Origin: Enoplolaimus lenunculus
Taxonomy: Eukaryota; Nematoda; Enoplea; Enoplida; Thoracostomopsidae
DNA length: 64,000 nucleotides
NCBI GenBank assembly: GCA_030248215.1
Contig: JASANG010000864.1
Location: 248,001 to 312,000 of the forward strand
Direction of reading: 5' to 3'
Part shown: one piece after another, positions 20,601-34,300 of the stretch
Layout of the letters: each line of letters starts with the position of its first letter
Position numbering within the stretch: the first letter of the stretch is position 1
Program-made: the position numbers and the translations under genes
Notes under the pieces: generated by a model
Told to the model about the DNA's origin: nothing
Database searches by the model: none
The model's input: only the letters and a program-made list of their open reading frames with translations

Positions 20601-23600
20601 CAACATCCAAACACACAAAAGTACCATCTTGATTTGAAAATAATGCATATGACGTTTTTGAAAATTGCTGCCAGCCAATAGACACCCTAAATCGATATTA
20701 CATTTGTTAATACAAATTTATCAGCATAGTCAGAAAATTTGTAGTTCAGATTACGATTCCGATATAAATTTGCTGTTCCAATACCAATATAATCCAGTTC
20801 GGCTTTGCACCCCGGTACGTATGTTTTAACACTGTTTTTCATATGAGAAGATTTATGGCAATGGAAGACGAACTAGGAAGGAAACGCATACATGGATTAA
20901 AAACTTCTTTGGAGGGCAAAGTTGCCCCCTCCCTATGTGTCCACGGGATCGTTCCAAATGAATCTAAGTTTTGTGTATTACCTAAAGATTTTTTGTAAAA
21001 ATCCGATATACGTATATAATTCACCTGTATTTGTTTTGATTTAATAATTTAAGCATCTTGTATCATTTTTGTTGGGCATAACGTTTAAGGTGTGTTATTG
21101 CGAAACCGCAGTAAAATATGTGTGTTGCTTTAGCGCTTACGTATTGTTTCTAAAACGGAAGATGTCAGCTTGTATTTATTTGTCGCTTGCAAATATATAT
21201 TGTATATATACGTAGTGTTGTACAATGCAAACAAAACAATTACAAAGATGACTGAGATTTTTGTGTGTAAATCTGTAAACATTATTATAATAATACGTAT
21301 GTACCGGTGCGTTGCAGAGGCAATGTGTGTAGATAATGGCGTGGCAGGTTGGTGTGGGTAGGGACCTTTTAAACGGCAAGGTGTAAATTGGAAATAAACA
21401 GCTCACTGACACTCAGGTCTGACTGGAGTCGGAGATTGGGGTTTGATGCTGAATCGAAATATGATGGGCAAGCTGCCGAAAAAGTCGGCACTAATACTGT
21501 TAGGACTATGCATTTTGTAACTGTTTGGTGTTTTGGGATGTCTTCTTCTCATCCGGTATTTCCGGTATTTGTACAAAAAGTCCGGATTTCTGCTGTTGCA
21601 CTGTTTCACCCGCATTTACGTTTGAGCTTCGACTTACTTGTGCACTAAACAGCCTAATTCTAAGCCTATGCCTTAGCCTACGCCTAAGCTTTAGTCTAAC
21701 AACCTAGGTCTAAGCCTTAGCCTTTAGTTCGACAGGGGACTTTATAAGAGCCCAGATTGCAAGTTTTGCTTATTTCAGTATGTCATGACCGTCCGTAAAT
21801 ATTTTTCATGTTCATTTGAAAGGGCAGATATTTGGGGTTCTTTTGCTCCACTATTTTTGAACTTAAATTTCATTGTCGAAAATTTTAAAGATTATTTATC
21901 GTTCGGCCCAGTTTGAACCGCAAAAACGAAATTTTCAAAACTCACATTTTGGTGGTAACCAGAAGCGATTATGGTAAATGCAAGCGGGAACAACTTTGGA
22001 AAGTTGGGACTTTTTAGGTAAATATTGACGGGAGCTGTTCATTCGCTGTGTCCCGTTAAGGATGGGGGCTTTATCCTTTGGTCTTGTTCTCATCCGGCGA
22101 AATTAAATGGATAATCTTTCGACCGTAAAAATTTAAGTTTTTATACAGAATTCCCAGCTACTCACGCCTGATAGCTAAAGAAATACGAGTGCGCAAAAAA
22201 ACGCAAGAATGTGTGTTAAATGTGTGAAAACAGAAGTAGAATAGTACAAGAAAAGACGCGTTTCATAGTTAATTTCAGTTTGCGTTTTACTGGAATGGAT
22301 TGATTTATAGCCGGTCCGGATGTGCATTGCGGTGGGCGTTTTTTGAATGTCACTTGGTTTTTTGAAAAAAAAATCAGTGAACACCTCGTATTTCACCCAA
22401 AGAACCATGGTCCCCCACCTCTCTCTCAGTGGCGAACGCATAGGTAATAGTTAGCTAATAACTAATTTGCATATTACCTTAATTGCTTATGTGTGTTCGA
22501 GCTTCGCTCAATAAATGTAGTCCCACAACGACTGGTTATATTTTTATTTTAATATTTTTTAGTCAAAACTACAATCAAAGCATAATTGTATCTGGTGAGA
22601 GTGGAGCTGGCAAGACAGTTTCAGCAAAATATGTTATGCAGTATTTTGCTGCGGTTGGCTCAGACGCAGGCTCAAGTGTACAGAGTGATGTGGAAAATCG
22701 TGTTTTGTCCTCAAATCCACTGATGGAGGTATTCACTATGTTTATTGACATGAAATTTTGTGCAAAAATTATAAGTTGTGCACAAGAATTAAATAGATTG
22801 TGCTTTCGCACTGATTTTCGCACATAAAATATACTGATACGTATATTAGGTATCCATATACATATTGCCACTTTTGTGGGCGGAGGGTTAAAAAAGTGAA
22901 GTTAAAAACGAATTTTTGCTTCAGTGGAAAAACCAACCAGTATTACTTGTCTGTAAGACTGGAACGAGTCATCGTAAAAGTACCTCACGAATAAATTACT
23001 GGAAAATGGTTTTAGGCTTTTGGAAATGCGAAAACAATACGCAACGACAACAGCTCGCGGTTTGGTAAATTCATTCAAATCGAATTTGCAGACTTGATGC
23101 AGTTGACCGGTGCGAAAATGCAAACGTATTTGCTTGAAAAGTCTCGTGTTGTTTTCCAGGTGTGTAATTTTTATTTACGTTTAATTTTAATTTTTGACAC
23201 TGTCAGTTTGCGATGGTGTTGAAGATGTAATTTTTTTTGCTTTGTGTTAAGTCCACTATGCAACTAAACGTGGAGGCTATCAGACCAAGATGACGACTGA
23301 GCAAAAATTGGCATTGGTACTAAACTTGAAGTCGAAGAGAAGGATTCTAAGAATGTGGTTTAAACATACCTACCTTCCTCCATTAAAGGACATTACTAAA
23401 CTTGAAGTCGAAGAGCAGGATTCTGAGAATGTGGTTTAAACATACCTACCTTCCTCCATTAAAGGACTTCAAACCTAAAGCTATTTTCTTGAACAATAAA
23501 CTTCGTTTTGTTATAAACTATTCTGGCAAAATATTTTTATATTTTTAGGCTTCCGGTGAACGAAATTACCACATATTTTATCAGTTGTGTTCAGCGGCGA

Positions 23601-25324
23601 CTCGAGGTCATCGCGAATTTCAAGAATTGCACTCGCTAATATTGGGTACGTGGAATAGGTTTTCACTTTTTAATATTTTCATTTACACATTGTGTTGCAG
23701 TTCACTGAATGAAAGTTTCCGTGAAAACATGCAGCCTGTTTTATGCAAAGGTTACTGTATATAACTTTAATACTACTACTGCTAGTACTACTACTGCTAC
23801 TGCTACTACTGCTAATAATAATACCAGTCGTAGTGGGACTACATTTATTGAGCGAAGCTCGAACACACGTAAGCAATTAAGGTAATATGCAAATTAGGTA
23901 TTAGCTAACTATTCATTTATCGGTTTTGGAGGTTTGTGAACAGTTTATCCAAATTCTTCATACCCAAAGATCCTTCAGTAACCCTTAAAGTTAGTGAAAT
24001 ATTGCAAAATCCTAATTTAGGATAATCAGTTATGCTAATATGCAAATTAGTTATTAGCTAACTACTCAATTATCGTTTCTGAAGGTTTGTAGGCAATTTG
24101 TTCAGATTCCTCGCACCCAAAAACCCTTCAGCCACCCTATAATTTTTGGAATAATTTAAAAAGTCCTAATTTTGTCTTGTCAATTAAGCTAATATGCAAA
24201 TTAACTATTAGCTAACTATTCAATTATCGCTTTTGGATGTTTGTAAACTATTGATACAGGTTCCTCGCACCCAAAAACCTTCAGTAAACCGTAGTAATTA
24301 TTGAAATAATTTAAAAAGTCCTAGTTTTGTCTTGCCAATTAAGCTAATATGCAAAATAGCTATTAGCTAACTGTTCAATTATCGGTTTTGGATGTTTGTA
24401 AGCTATTTATTCAAATTCCTCTCACCTAAAAACCCTTTAGTGCTGAAATTATATTGCTTTTAACCGTAAGAATTAGCGAAATATTGTAAAAAGTCCTAAT
24501 TTAGGCTTATAAACTATGCTAATATGCAAATTATGTATTAGCTAACTGCTCAATTATCGGTTTTGGAGGTTTGTAAACAGTCTACGCAGATTTCTCGCAC
24601 CCAAAAACCCTTTAATGCTAAAATTAGATTGCTTCTAACTGTAATAATTAGTGAAATATTGTGGAAAGTCATAATTTAGGCTTAATTAATTATGCAAATT
24701 AGCCTGTAGCTAATAAACAGCTTAAAATGTTGAAACCCCAATGCGAGGTTAACAGCCCTGGATAATTGGCTTTCAAACAAAAAAAGTTTATCAAAATCGG
24801 TTCAGCCGTTCCTGAGATTCTTTTCGGACGGACAGCCGGACAGACGGACGGACGGCCGACATCCACCTTTCGACCCCCAAGTACAAAACATAAAACGCTT
24901 CGCGAAACTCCGAGCTTCGATTGAAGTTTCGTTTCGCTCAATTGAACCGATTTTGATAGTGTTAACATCGCATTGGGGTTTTAGAAATTTAAGCCGTTTA
25001 TTAGCAACAGGCTAATTTGTATGATTGGTTAAGCTTAAATTAGGACTTTTTGCATTTTTTACTAATTTAGTAATACGAGCCATCTAATTTCAGCACTAAA
25101 GGGTTTTTGGGTGCCAACAAGCAATCTAATTCCAATACTGGAGTGCGAGCAATCTAAATAAATCATTTATGAACCTCTAAAACCGATAATTAAATAGTTA
25201 GCTAATAGCTATTTTGCAAAATAGTTTAATAGGAAAGTAAGTGGGTTATGGCATGTTTAACTTGACTGATTAAAAACTGTCCGAGCTTCGCTCAATACAT
25301 GTAGTTCCACTACGACTGGTTTAG

Positions 25325-25358
<34 letters not shown>

Positions 25359-28300
25359 GTAACAACAGCAATAATAATAATAATAATGATTTGTCAAAAG
25401 TAATTTAGAATATTGTGTATACATATTCGTTCAAGCAGTTACGAAAGTGTGTATGTACTGCCCCTGCAATTTCTTGCCAAGCTATAAGTTAGTCGCATTA
25501 AGAGTTTCAGGGGGCCGGGGGCAGATTCAGTTTTTAATTTACAGTTTTTATTTTTGTGTAATTTCAGCAGACGCAAACTCATTCTTGTACACATGTCAAG
25601 GTGAAAGTATTGAAGTTGAGGGAATTGACGATTTAGCAGATTTCAGGGAAACGTGCAAAGCGTTCACTTCATTAGGTGCGTTGACTTTTCGAATTCTTCA
25701 GCACGTGTAGAGTTAAGTAGACATGGATTTTGAATTTGGTTTTATGAGGTCTGTTGCATAAACGCAATCGCGTTTAGTTATACGTATTACATGGGTAGGG
25801 AGTAACGTGTAACGAACGTGTGAGTAAAAATGTTCTGTAACGTTAGTATGATTGTCAGGATATTGTGGTTTGTTAACAATAATAAATTAGAATTGGCTTT
25901 CAGCCAGCAATCACAACACGAACCGGCACACTTGAATTTGGCAGTGATGGTTACCCTAAAACATTCAGTTTGATATAGGTTTGAAGTCTAAGCCACATTG
26001 GAAATACATGTCATATATGTTCATAACTGTTTGTGATTATTGTATATTTTTAGGATTTTTGCCAGAAGAACGTCATTTTGTGTGGAAAATTTTGGCTGGA
26101 ATTTTACATCTTGGCAACATTGGATTCGTCGCTACTGGAGATGATTCGTGTTGCTTTGATGTGTGTATTCTTAGCATATAAGTTTTGCAACTATACATGG
26201 GCGTATCGCGTATAATACGCATTGGAAGTTGGAATTAAATTAAGTTATAGTGCATAATTCAGACATAAGTTTTCGCAAATTGTATTGTATTTTAGCAGAT
26301 TTTTGATTGTTTCAGAGTTTAAAAGTGGCGGATATCAATTTTCTATCTAATTTAAAGGCGTTGCAAATCCAGTTTCTATAATTCAGTTTGTGTAAATATA
26401 ATTTCAAACCTGGTCCTTTGCTGTACTAAATTGCAGTATAATATATGACAGCGTATGTCTAATATGTTGCCGATTTGCTAACCTGGTGTTTTAGTCACAA
26501 AGTACACCATCGCTGAAGCTTGTTTGTAAATTGTGGAAAATTGATCAACGTGAACTAGAAAAATGGGTCCTCAACCGTGCTATTACAACACCATCAGGAA
26601 CGATTGTGAAACCTTTAACTGCTAGTCAAGTAAGTTCCCAGTGGTGGACCGATAATGTTATTGTATTTTAGGAAAATCAGTCCGCAAAAACGTAAGAGTG
26701 TAGCTGCCCTTAAAAATCTAGCGAAGCGCCAATGCCTTAATGTTGTTAAAATAAAATGTACCGCTCTTGAAGAATTATCTAACTGAGTATTTAACTATAT
26801 TTCAGATTGTAGTTGAGAAGGAAAAGTTAAAAAATTATTATTTAAACAAATATTTTGTAAACTCATGACCGAAGCTTAGACCAGTGCGGAAACGAAACGG
26901 CAAACTTTTTGTTTCGATTAACGTGCGCAGAATTACGCGATTTAAAAATATTGCTATTTTTGAAACTAACCGGACAAAAAAGATGTTTTAAATTTTAGGC
27001 GTTTTCGGGCCGCGACGCACTAGCGAAGCGTATTTACTCGTGTGTATTTATGTGGATTGTTGATCGTGTCAATCGGTCATTGAAATCTATTGAAACAACT
27101 GAACGATTTATCGGAGTTTTAGACATATACGGGTACGTTGAAGCTTTGGCGATCAACTACTAGTATATACGTCTGGAATTGCTCAGGCGTAGTCGCTGGT
27201 TGACAGTTTTAATACTTTCATTGGTTTGTTTTTGCGCACGAGGCCGCGGGTGCTGCAGTCGTTCAAATCTTTGCCAAAAGACGTGGCACAGAGGAAGATT
27301 CTGAAACATGTCCTGTAGTATTCTTTTTGTTTCTACAGTAATTGCGGTCTGACGTTAGTTAAATTCTGTTTATTGTGCATAATGTGGGCGCTCGTATAAA
27401 CCATGTTATGAACACGAACACTCTGTGGGTGAAAGCGATAACGTGTCTGAGACTAAAATTAGATTGTGAAAAATGTAACACCGGAATTTTTAAATCCGGT
27501 AAAAATTTACCGGAACCGGAAGGTGAAAAAATGCCGGAACCGGAATTCCGGTTGCACCCTGCATTGTACACGTACTAACAGAGGCGTAGCTACTGTCGGG
27601 ATTTCTTTTCCGAAGGTTATAACATCTTGTGAAAGATTTTTCAAGCGAATGTCGCAAGCGAGCAGAATTTTCTAGCTCTAAATCCAGAGCGTTATTTTGG
27701 ACCCTGTTAACCTTGGGCGATACGTATATTCCTTATCTTGTCTCAACAATCTAGACTGCTCACGTTTGATCAACTTGCATGCGGTTTGTGGCATATTGGT
27801 TGCAGGATTTTTCCGCATTGGGGGCTGTGTTTTTGTAACTCGGTTATGATTTTTTATTTTCCATTTTTGCTTCTGAAATTTTTGGAAGATGTAATCCAGA
27901 ATAAACCTTGTGTGGCTAATATTTGTACATTATTACATAATGCAATTTTGAGAGTGTTTACCGTCGTACTCTCCACGTAGTGGGTAGCGGATTTTTGAAT
28001 CCTTGTTGGATTTTGTTATCCGACAGGGTACTTTTGATATAAAATGGAATGCTATGCGTAGAAGGTACAGTTTGCGACACGAATATAAACTTCAGGAATG
28101 TGCACTAACCTTGGCTAAAATATGCTGGTTTTCGGCATGGGCGTAGTCAGGATTTCATAATGAAGAGATTACGTCCCGTAAAATTTTCGACGGACGGTTC
28201 GTGTGTTGAGAACTGAAACGGGGGGTTGACACCTGAATCTCGCCTGGCCACGCCCTTGGTTTGCTTTTTTAGGTTCGAAACATTCGACGTAAACAGTTTT

Positions 28301-31300
28301 GAGCAATTTTGTATCAATTATGCGAACGAAAAGCTACAGCAGCAGTTTAATCAGGTACCGAGGGTTGATTTCATTTGTTGACTATTATATGCAAATGTGA
28401 CACACGATAGTTAAGTTGAAATAAGTTGTGCGTGTGCGAGGTCTTTTTAGTCAATTTGAAGTTATTGGTTTCGTGCAGGGGTGAATAATGCACCTGTGGT
28501 ACGCCTGGATAGTGGAATACTATGTTAATATATTTGAGTAGGTCACAAATATTTTCTGGACGCATGTATATTGTTTGCCTATTGCAGATTAATTTTTCAG
28601 CAAGGATGTCATATAATTTCAGCACGTTTTCAAACTCGAACAAGAAGAGTATATGCGCGAAGATATTAAATGGTCATTCATTGATTTTTATGATAACCAG
28701 CCGTGTATTGATTTAATTGAAGCGAAACTGGGCATTCTCGATTTGTTAGACGAAGAATGCAAAGTAAGGAATTTTAACTTTTTCATTTTAAGAATTTTGT
28801 TGTTTGCTGGAACTGGCGGCATAAATGACCGTGAAACACAAACATCTGAAGTTATTCTAATCGACTTCTGACATAGATTGTGTCTATACGACACCGCCCA
28901 GATTATAACAGCGTTCTTAATGCTTGTCATATGTATGTACTTATTTGTTTTTCTGAGCTTGATTTTTGAGTGATACGGAACACGTCTGATTTTGAAAATA
29001 AGGTACTGATTGATAATATATTTGCGTGCGGTGGCCAGGGAAATAGCGTCTTAGTGTTTTTTGGCGACTTTCCGATTCTGCCTCCGCTCTTCAAAAACCT
29101 GCATCCAGCATTTCAGTCTCCCATGTATTTGCGCATCGGGCTGTAATTACAATATGCGACATAGAATCTGTTATCTTTTTGTATTTTCTCAGCTCTTCAA
29201 ATGTCTCTATTTCAGTTTCTACGCTCAACTGATCGAACATTTTTCGACAAACTAATCGAGCACTATGGCGCAGGTGACTCGGGCCCAGCGCGTCATTTTG
29301 TTCCCCCTCGTATCGCCGGGCGGTCGACATTTGTGATCGTGCATTTTGCGAGCGATGTCATTTATTCGATTGATGGTTTTTTGGATAAAAACAAAGATTT
29401 AATAAATGAATCGTTGCTTGGCGTTATTCGAGAGTCAAAGGTAAGTGGAAAGTGTTTAGACTGCGTTTGGTCTGGTAAAGGAGGTTTATCGATCAGCTGG
29501 ATTGCATAGTGAATAGTTTTGTCGGTATTATAGTTTTGGATTATTCTGTTTATCTGTCTGTAAGTTAGGAGATGCTTGCCCTGTTTACTAGTATTTGAAT
29601 TTGACGACAAACAGGTTTTTAACCGCTGGCAGAAATTTGGAGCCCTCGAGATTATATTAATCTTTATCTCAACCCTTATTCAATTGTTGATTTTATAGCA
29701 TGTAATATGTTACAAATTTGTATGCATAAGTGCATGTACGTACGTCATGTGAAATTAATATATTGAACATTAAGTTAGACGCCTTCATTTAAGGTCTGTA
29801 AATCAAGTTGTTTGGCATGAAATTAGATGACATTTAAATTTAACCAGCATTTGGGGTATCTTAAAAATGTTGTATGTGTTGCTATGTTTAACAAAGTGTT
29901 TTAGCTTGAAATGCTCAAGGAAATCATCGAGTTGTCTGAAATCGTAAAAAATTCGGATGCTTCCGGAGCTCCGACAACGGCAGCTGGACTGGCCGGTCGG
30001 GCACGTGCTCTTGCTGCTGGACGCTTAAATGCTGGATCTGCATCGTCGTCGCTGCAACAATCGAAGATTCAACAAGCGAACAAAAAATCGGTTGGGTTAA
30101 AGGTTAGCAGGAAAGGTGGAGTATAGCGAGCGGGGCGGAGGTTCGCTGTTAGCTTTTGTAATCGTAGCAATTGTTAATGCTCAAAGTGGATGATCATTCC
30201 ATCCATTATTGTTCATGTTAAGTAGATTTAATTGAAATTTAAAGCGTTCGGAGATATTGCGAAACTAGAACTACAGCATACAAGTTTTTCAAACTATTTT
30301 GTAGTTTCATTGAAATTATGTCGTGAAATCAAACTTTCAGTTCAAAGAGTCATTGCGTGCGCTTATGGATGTACTGAACGCAACAACGCCTCATTATGTT
30401 CGATGCATTAAACCAAACGATTCAAAAAGCCCTTTTTTGTTCGATGATAAACGCGCGATACAGCAATTAAGGGCGTGTGGTGTACTGGAGACAATACGTG
30501 TTTCGGCTGCTGGCTACCCTTCAAGGTAGTAGTAGCTGTTTATTTGCACCGAATTTACCGCATCACGAATATTATGCACAAAATATCATAGTCAAATAAT
30601 TGCATCACACTTTCCTTGCTCTATACATTTAATATAACTCGTTTTCTAGAGACCAGTGCAACACCGTTATAACCACCAAAAATTACCTCGAACTCTTTTA
30701 CTCACAAAATTGAGAAAGCTTTTTTCAAAGCTATAATCACACGTTTCTTAAAATATGGTATCGTCTGTAATTTTTTTGCTTTTTCCCTACCCTTAAGATA
30801 TTCTAATCGAGTTTGCCCAATTGCCCGTTGTGCAATCTGAGTAATAAGATTGAAAACGTGTACTGCCTTTATAGTTCCTTTGGAAATTCCAAACATTAGA
30901 TCGTGATGTAAAATTTCCGTTTTCCCGTCAATCTTTGTAAACATGGCGTCAAAAACTCCCACAAATCTTGGGCCCTTATACATTGTAACATTACATGTTT
31001 AATATCTTCTTTTAAAAAGTGATCATGGTCTCTACAAAACACGCATTCCGCGCTTATTCCTTTATATTTTGACTCTCTATCGGCTGTGGCTAAACCTTTA
31101 TGAACCGCCATAAAATGTATATGTCTGGAATAACCGTCCACAAACTTTGTCTTAAAAGCTGGGATTGTTACTTGAATCGTAAACTTCTCTGATACTCCAA
31201 ACTCTTTATTCCAATACAATTGCATTCTTTTACATCCGTCTTTATTTTCTTTTACCATTTTTATCTCTACTATGTCGGAAAGACTTGCTGTTTTTAAAAT

Positions 31301-34300
31301 AAATGTTTTCCTAACACACTTACTCGATACTGATCAATGCGATAGAATTAATACGATTTGCATGCCATACACAAATGTGTATACAAAAACTGGAATGCCC
31401 GGGTTTTGCAAAACCCACTGCATATTATTGATATGCGGCATTATAACCTCTAGATAGTGGTCAAAACTTTCGTGCCATCTTAACGATTCAGTAGTTCGCC
31501 ACCGGTTAATAATTGTAAAAATTCGTTGCCCTTCTATCCGAGCTTTGATATCCGGTAAATTTATGCCTCCAATCTTTTTGGGAGCCGTAGTGTTTGTTTA
31601 GAGAGTAGATTAATTTGCTTGGATACCATAAATATCGGTCCATTGCTCTCTATTCTCCTTAAAAATCACTTTCCGGCCACCAAATAAAAGTATAATGCCA
31701 CAAAATAGACAAAAAGTATGTATTAAGTAAATAAACTTTACCATACAAGGAAATTTCTAACGGTGCTTTCGAACCTTCTTAAGTTGTTATTGTTGCTTGA
31801 GGTTTCTGCAGCATCTCCTTATTCTGCTCTTTTCCAAAAAACACCCAAAAAATTTTATAGTATCTTGTATCCATTGCCTATAAACTACGGGGATTTGAAA
31901 ATTTTCAGCTGGTCCTAATAGAAGAATTTTAGATTTTTCTGGTCTTAATCAAGATCCGGAAGCCTTTATGAAACTATCACAACATCTTAAAGCTCTATCC
32001 ATACTTTCAAATTCTTTTACCGGAATTGTAGTATCATCAGCATATTTAATAATTTTCACCTCACTTTCTTTTAAAAGAATTCCCTTAATTCAGCTATCAT
32101 TTCAAATTGCATCAGCCAGAGGTTCTGTGGTTATGGTATATAGCATTGGGGATAGGGGACACCCCTGCCTTAAACCTCTAGTAATTTTCACTGGGATTGA
32201 AATTAACCCATTTATCACTGCTTGATGTTACTATACCCTCTTGATAGATACATTTCAACCACTTAATAAAGAAGTCACCTAAGCCAACATTTTGTAGACT
32301 GAAATAAAAAACCCATTCAATGTAATCAAACGCAAACGCATGATGTACACTGGTTAAAATACCTGCGTTGCCGTGGATATTACACTCCTCAATTAAACTC
32401 ATCGTACATAAAATTGCATCTCTTATATCTGGTTGCAAAACGGAGCACGTTTGATCCGGATGTACATTGGTCTTCATGTGACATCTTAACCTTCTAGCCA
32501 GTATGGATGTAAGTATTTTATAATCAACATTCATACTCTTTGTTAAATGTCCCTTATGAAAACAAGAATAGGAGCTATTTGCATTGAGAACCTCTTGTAA
32601 AATTCTGCAGTTAGTCCGTTTGAGCCGGGAGATTTATTTGTTTTTAAATCAGAAATGGCCTTTTGTATTTCAGAAACGGTGAAATCTGAGTTAAGAAAAG
32701 AGGTTTCGGTTGAACTTAACTTCCGATGTGTCTGGCTTAAAAATTGTTCGGCTAAGTTATTATCAATTTTCTCGGCCTTATAGAGGGAAGCGTAATGTTT
32801 ACAAACTTCAGCTATGATATCGTGATTCGTTGTATATATCCCCTTTTTCTGAAATTACCCTATGCATTATCTTTTCGCTAATCGACTTCGCTTTTATTTT
32901 CTTAGCAGTAATTAAAGAAATTTTATCAGAAGCCAAGTTATGAAATCTGCTCTTAACTAAAATATTAGACTTTTTCTTTCTTAATGAGGCTAATTTCAAA
33001 TTCCGTATTATCTAACTGTTGATTCATAGCTGTATTTTGTAACGTCACTTTTTGTCTCAGATGCTCCAATTTTTTTATTCAGGCTAAGCCACCTATTAAG
33101 AAGTTGTGCATTCTTTTCTATCTCTAGAAAGGGTAACACTATGCGTAAATTTGCTTTAAAGTTTTCCCATTTTTTAGTATACCATCACTGTTATCAAAAG
33201 TTTCAGAAATATTCAATTTGTCAGAAACAGTCCTATCTACCTCCTCATTTAATAAAAGATCATCACGTAATTTCTAGTACGATCGTCCCGTGAAGCGGTT
33301 TACTTCCGCCATATCAAAGCGAATGTAAAAAATATCATGGTCTGCAAAAGATATTATCTTTTTCCTGCCTGTTGTCACCCGTTTTAGCCAATCGGTCGAA
33401 ACGTAAGTTCTATCTAGCCTGACCGATGTATTATAAACCTTAGACGTGAAAGTGTAGAAATTTTTTTTCCTTTGGGTGTAAAAATCTTAACGCATCTTCA
33501 ACTAATAGGGTTTCTTTCATTGATAGGAATTGAGACAAACCATACTCTCGAAAATGATTGGTATTTGACCTATCTTTTTTGGGTTCTTCAACTATATTAA
33601 AATCCCCTACTATCACGTATTTGACATGTTTAAAATTTTTTCTGGTAATAAAGTCTTTACTTTTCATAAAAATTCCATCTAAGTGCATGGTTACCTGGGG
33701 CATATACTCAAACAATTACTACTTGATATGATTGCAATTCTAGGATTACAAGGGCGGCTCTTCCTGGAATTAATTCTTCGAAAATGTTGACTTGCACGGG
33801 GAAAATATAATTCAATAAAAGCGAGAGTCCCGCCTTTTCTCTGTGCTATACGAATGGAAAATTCTGAAATTCACCCCAAAAATCTGGTTAAAATTTGCCA
33901 CTTGGGCATCATTCTTGAAGTATGTTTCTTGCAGGGTGCAACCGGAATTACAATTTACCGGAACCGGAACCCGAATTTGAAAATTTTACCGGAACCGGAA
34001 CCGGAAAGTGAAAAATGCATTTCACCAAAAATTTCATTTTAATCTTATTTTTTGCTCTATTATTTGTGAAATAACCTTAGTCGAACATAGGTATTCATTT
34101 TATTTGTTGTATTTTGGATTTTCATCATCGACTGAAGTGAAATCCACCATCAATGGCTTATATTCGGAGTACAAGTGGCTTTCAAGAGAGATTCTTAAAA
34201 ATTAGCAAAGTTAAGAAAACGGCCAAATTATAATACCGGAATTTTTAAATCCGGTAAAAATTTACCGGAACCGGAACCGGAAGGTGAAAAAATGCCGGAA

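Larger units (their letters stand above)
18991..22562 (+). other. MYO5 intron 4 (3.6 kb) with transposon remnants
   Basis: Contains a family I element (19428-19815), a family F element (20163-20470), a run of gattccgattccgat-like degenerate repeats to about 20815, and a lone foldback-element end (22443-22544) just before exon 5. No nested gene is recognised. Confidence 0.6.

Noticed and set aside
23880-24720. Regularly spaced repeats that could suggest a CRISPR-like array
   Set aside because: Units are 150-175 bp, diverged throughout, lie inside a transposon and are in animal DNA.
24699-24968. Minus-strand open frame of 89 residues
   Set aside because: It is the palindromic core of the foldback element; no domain.
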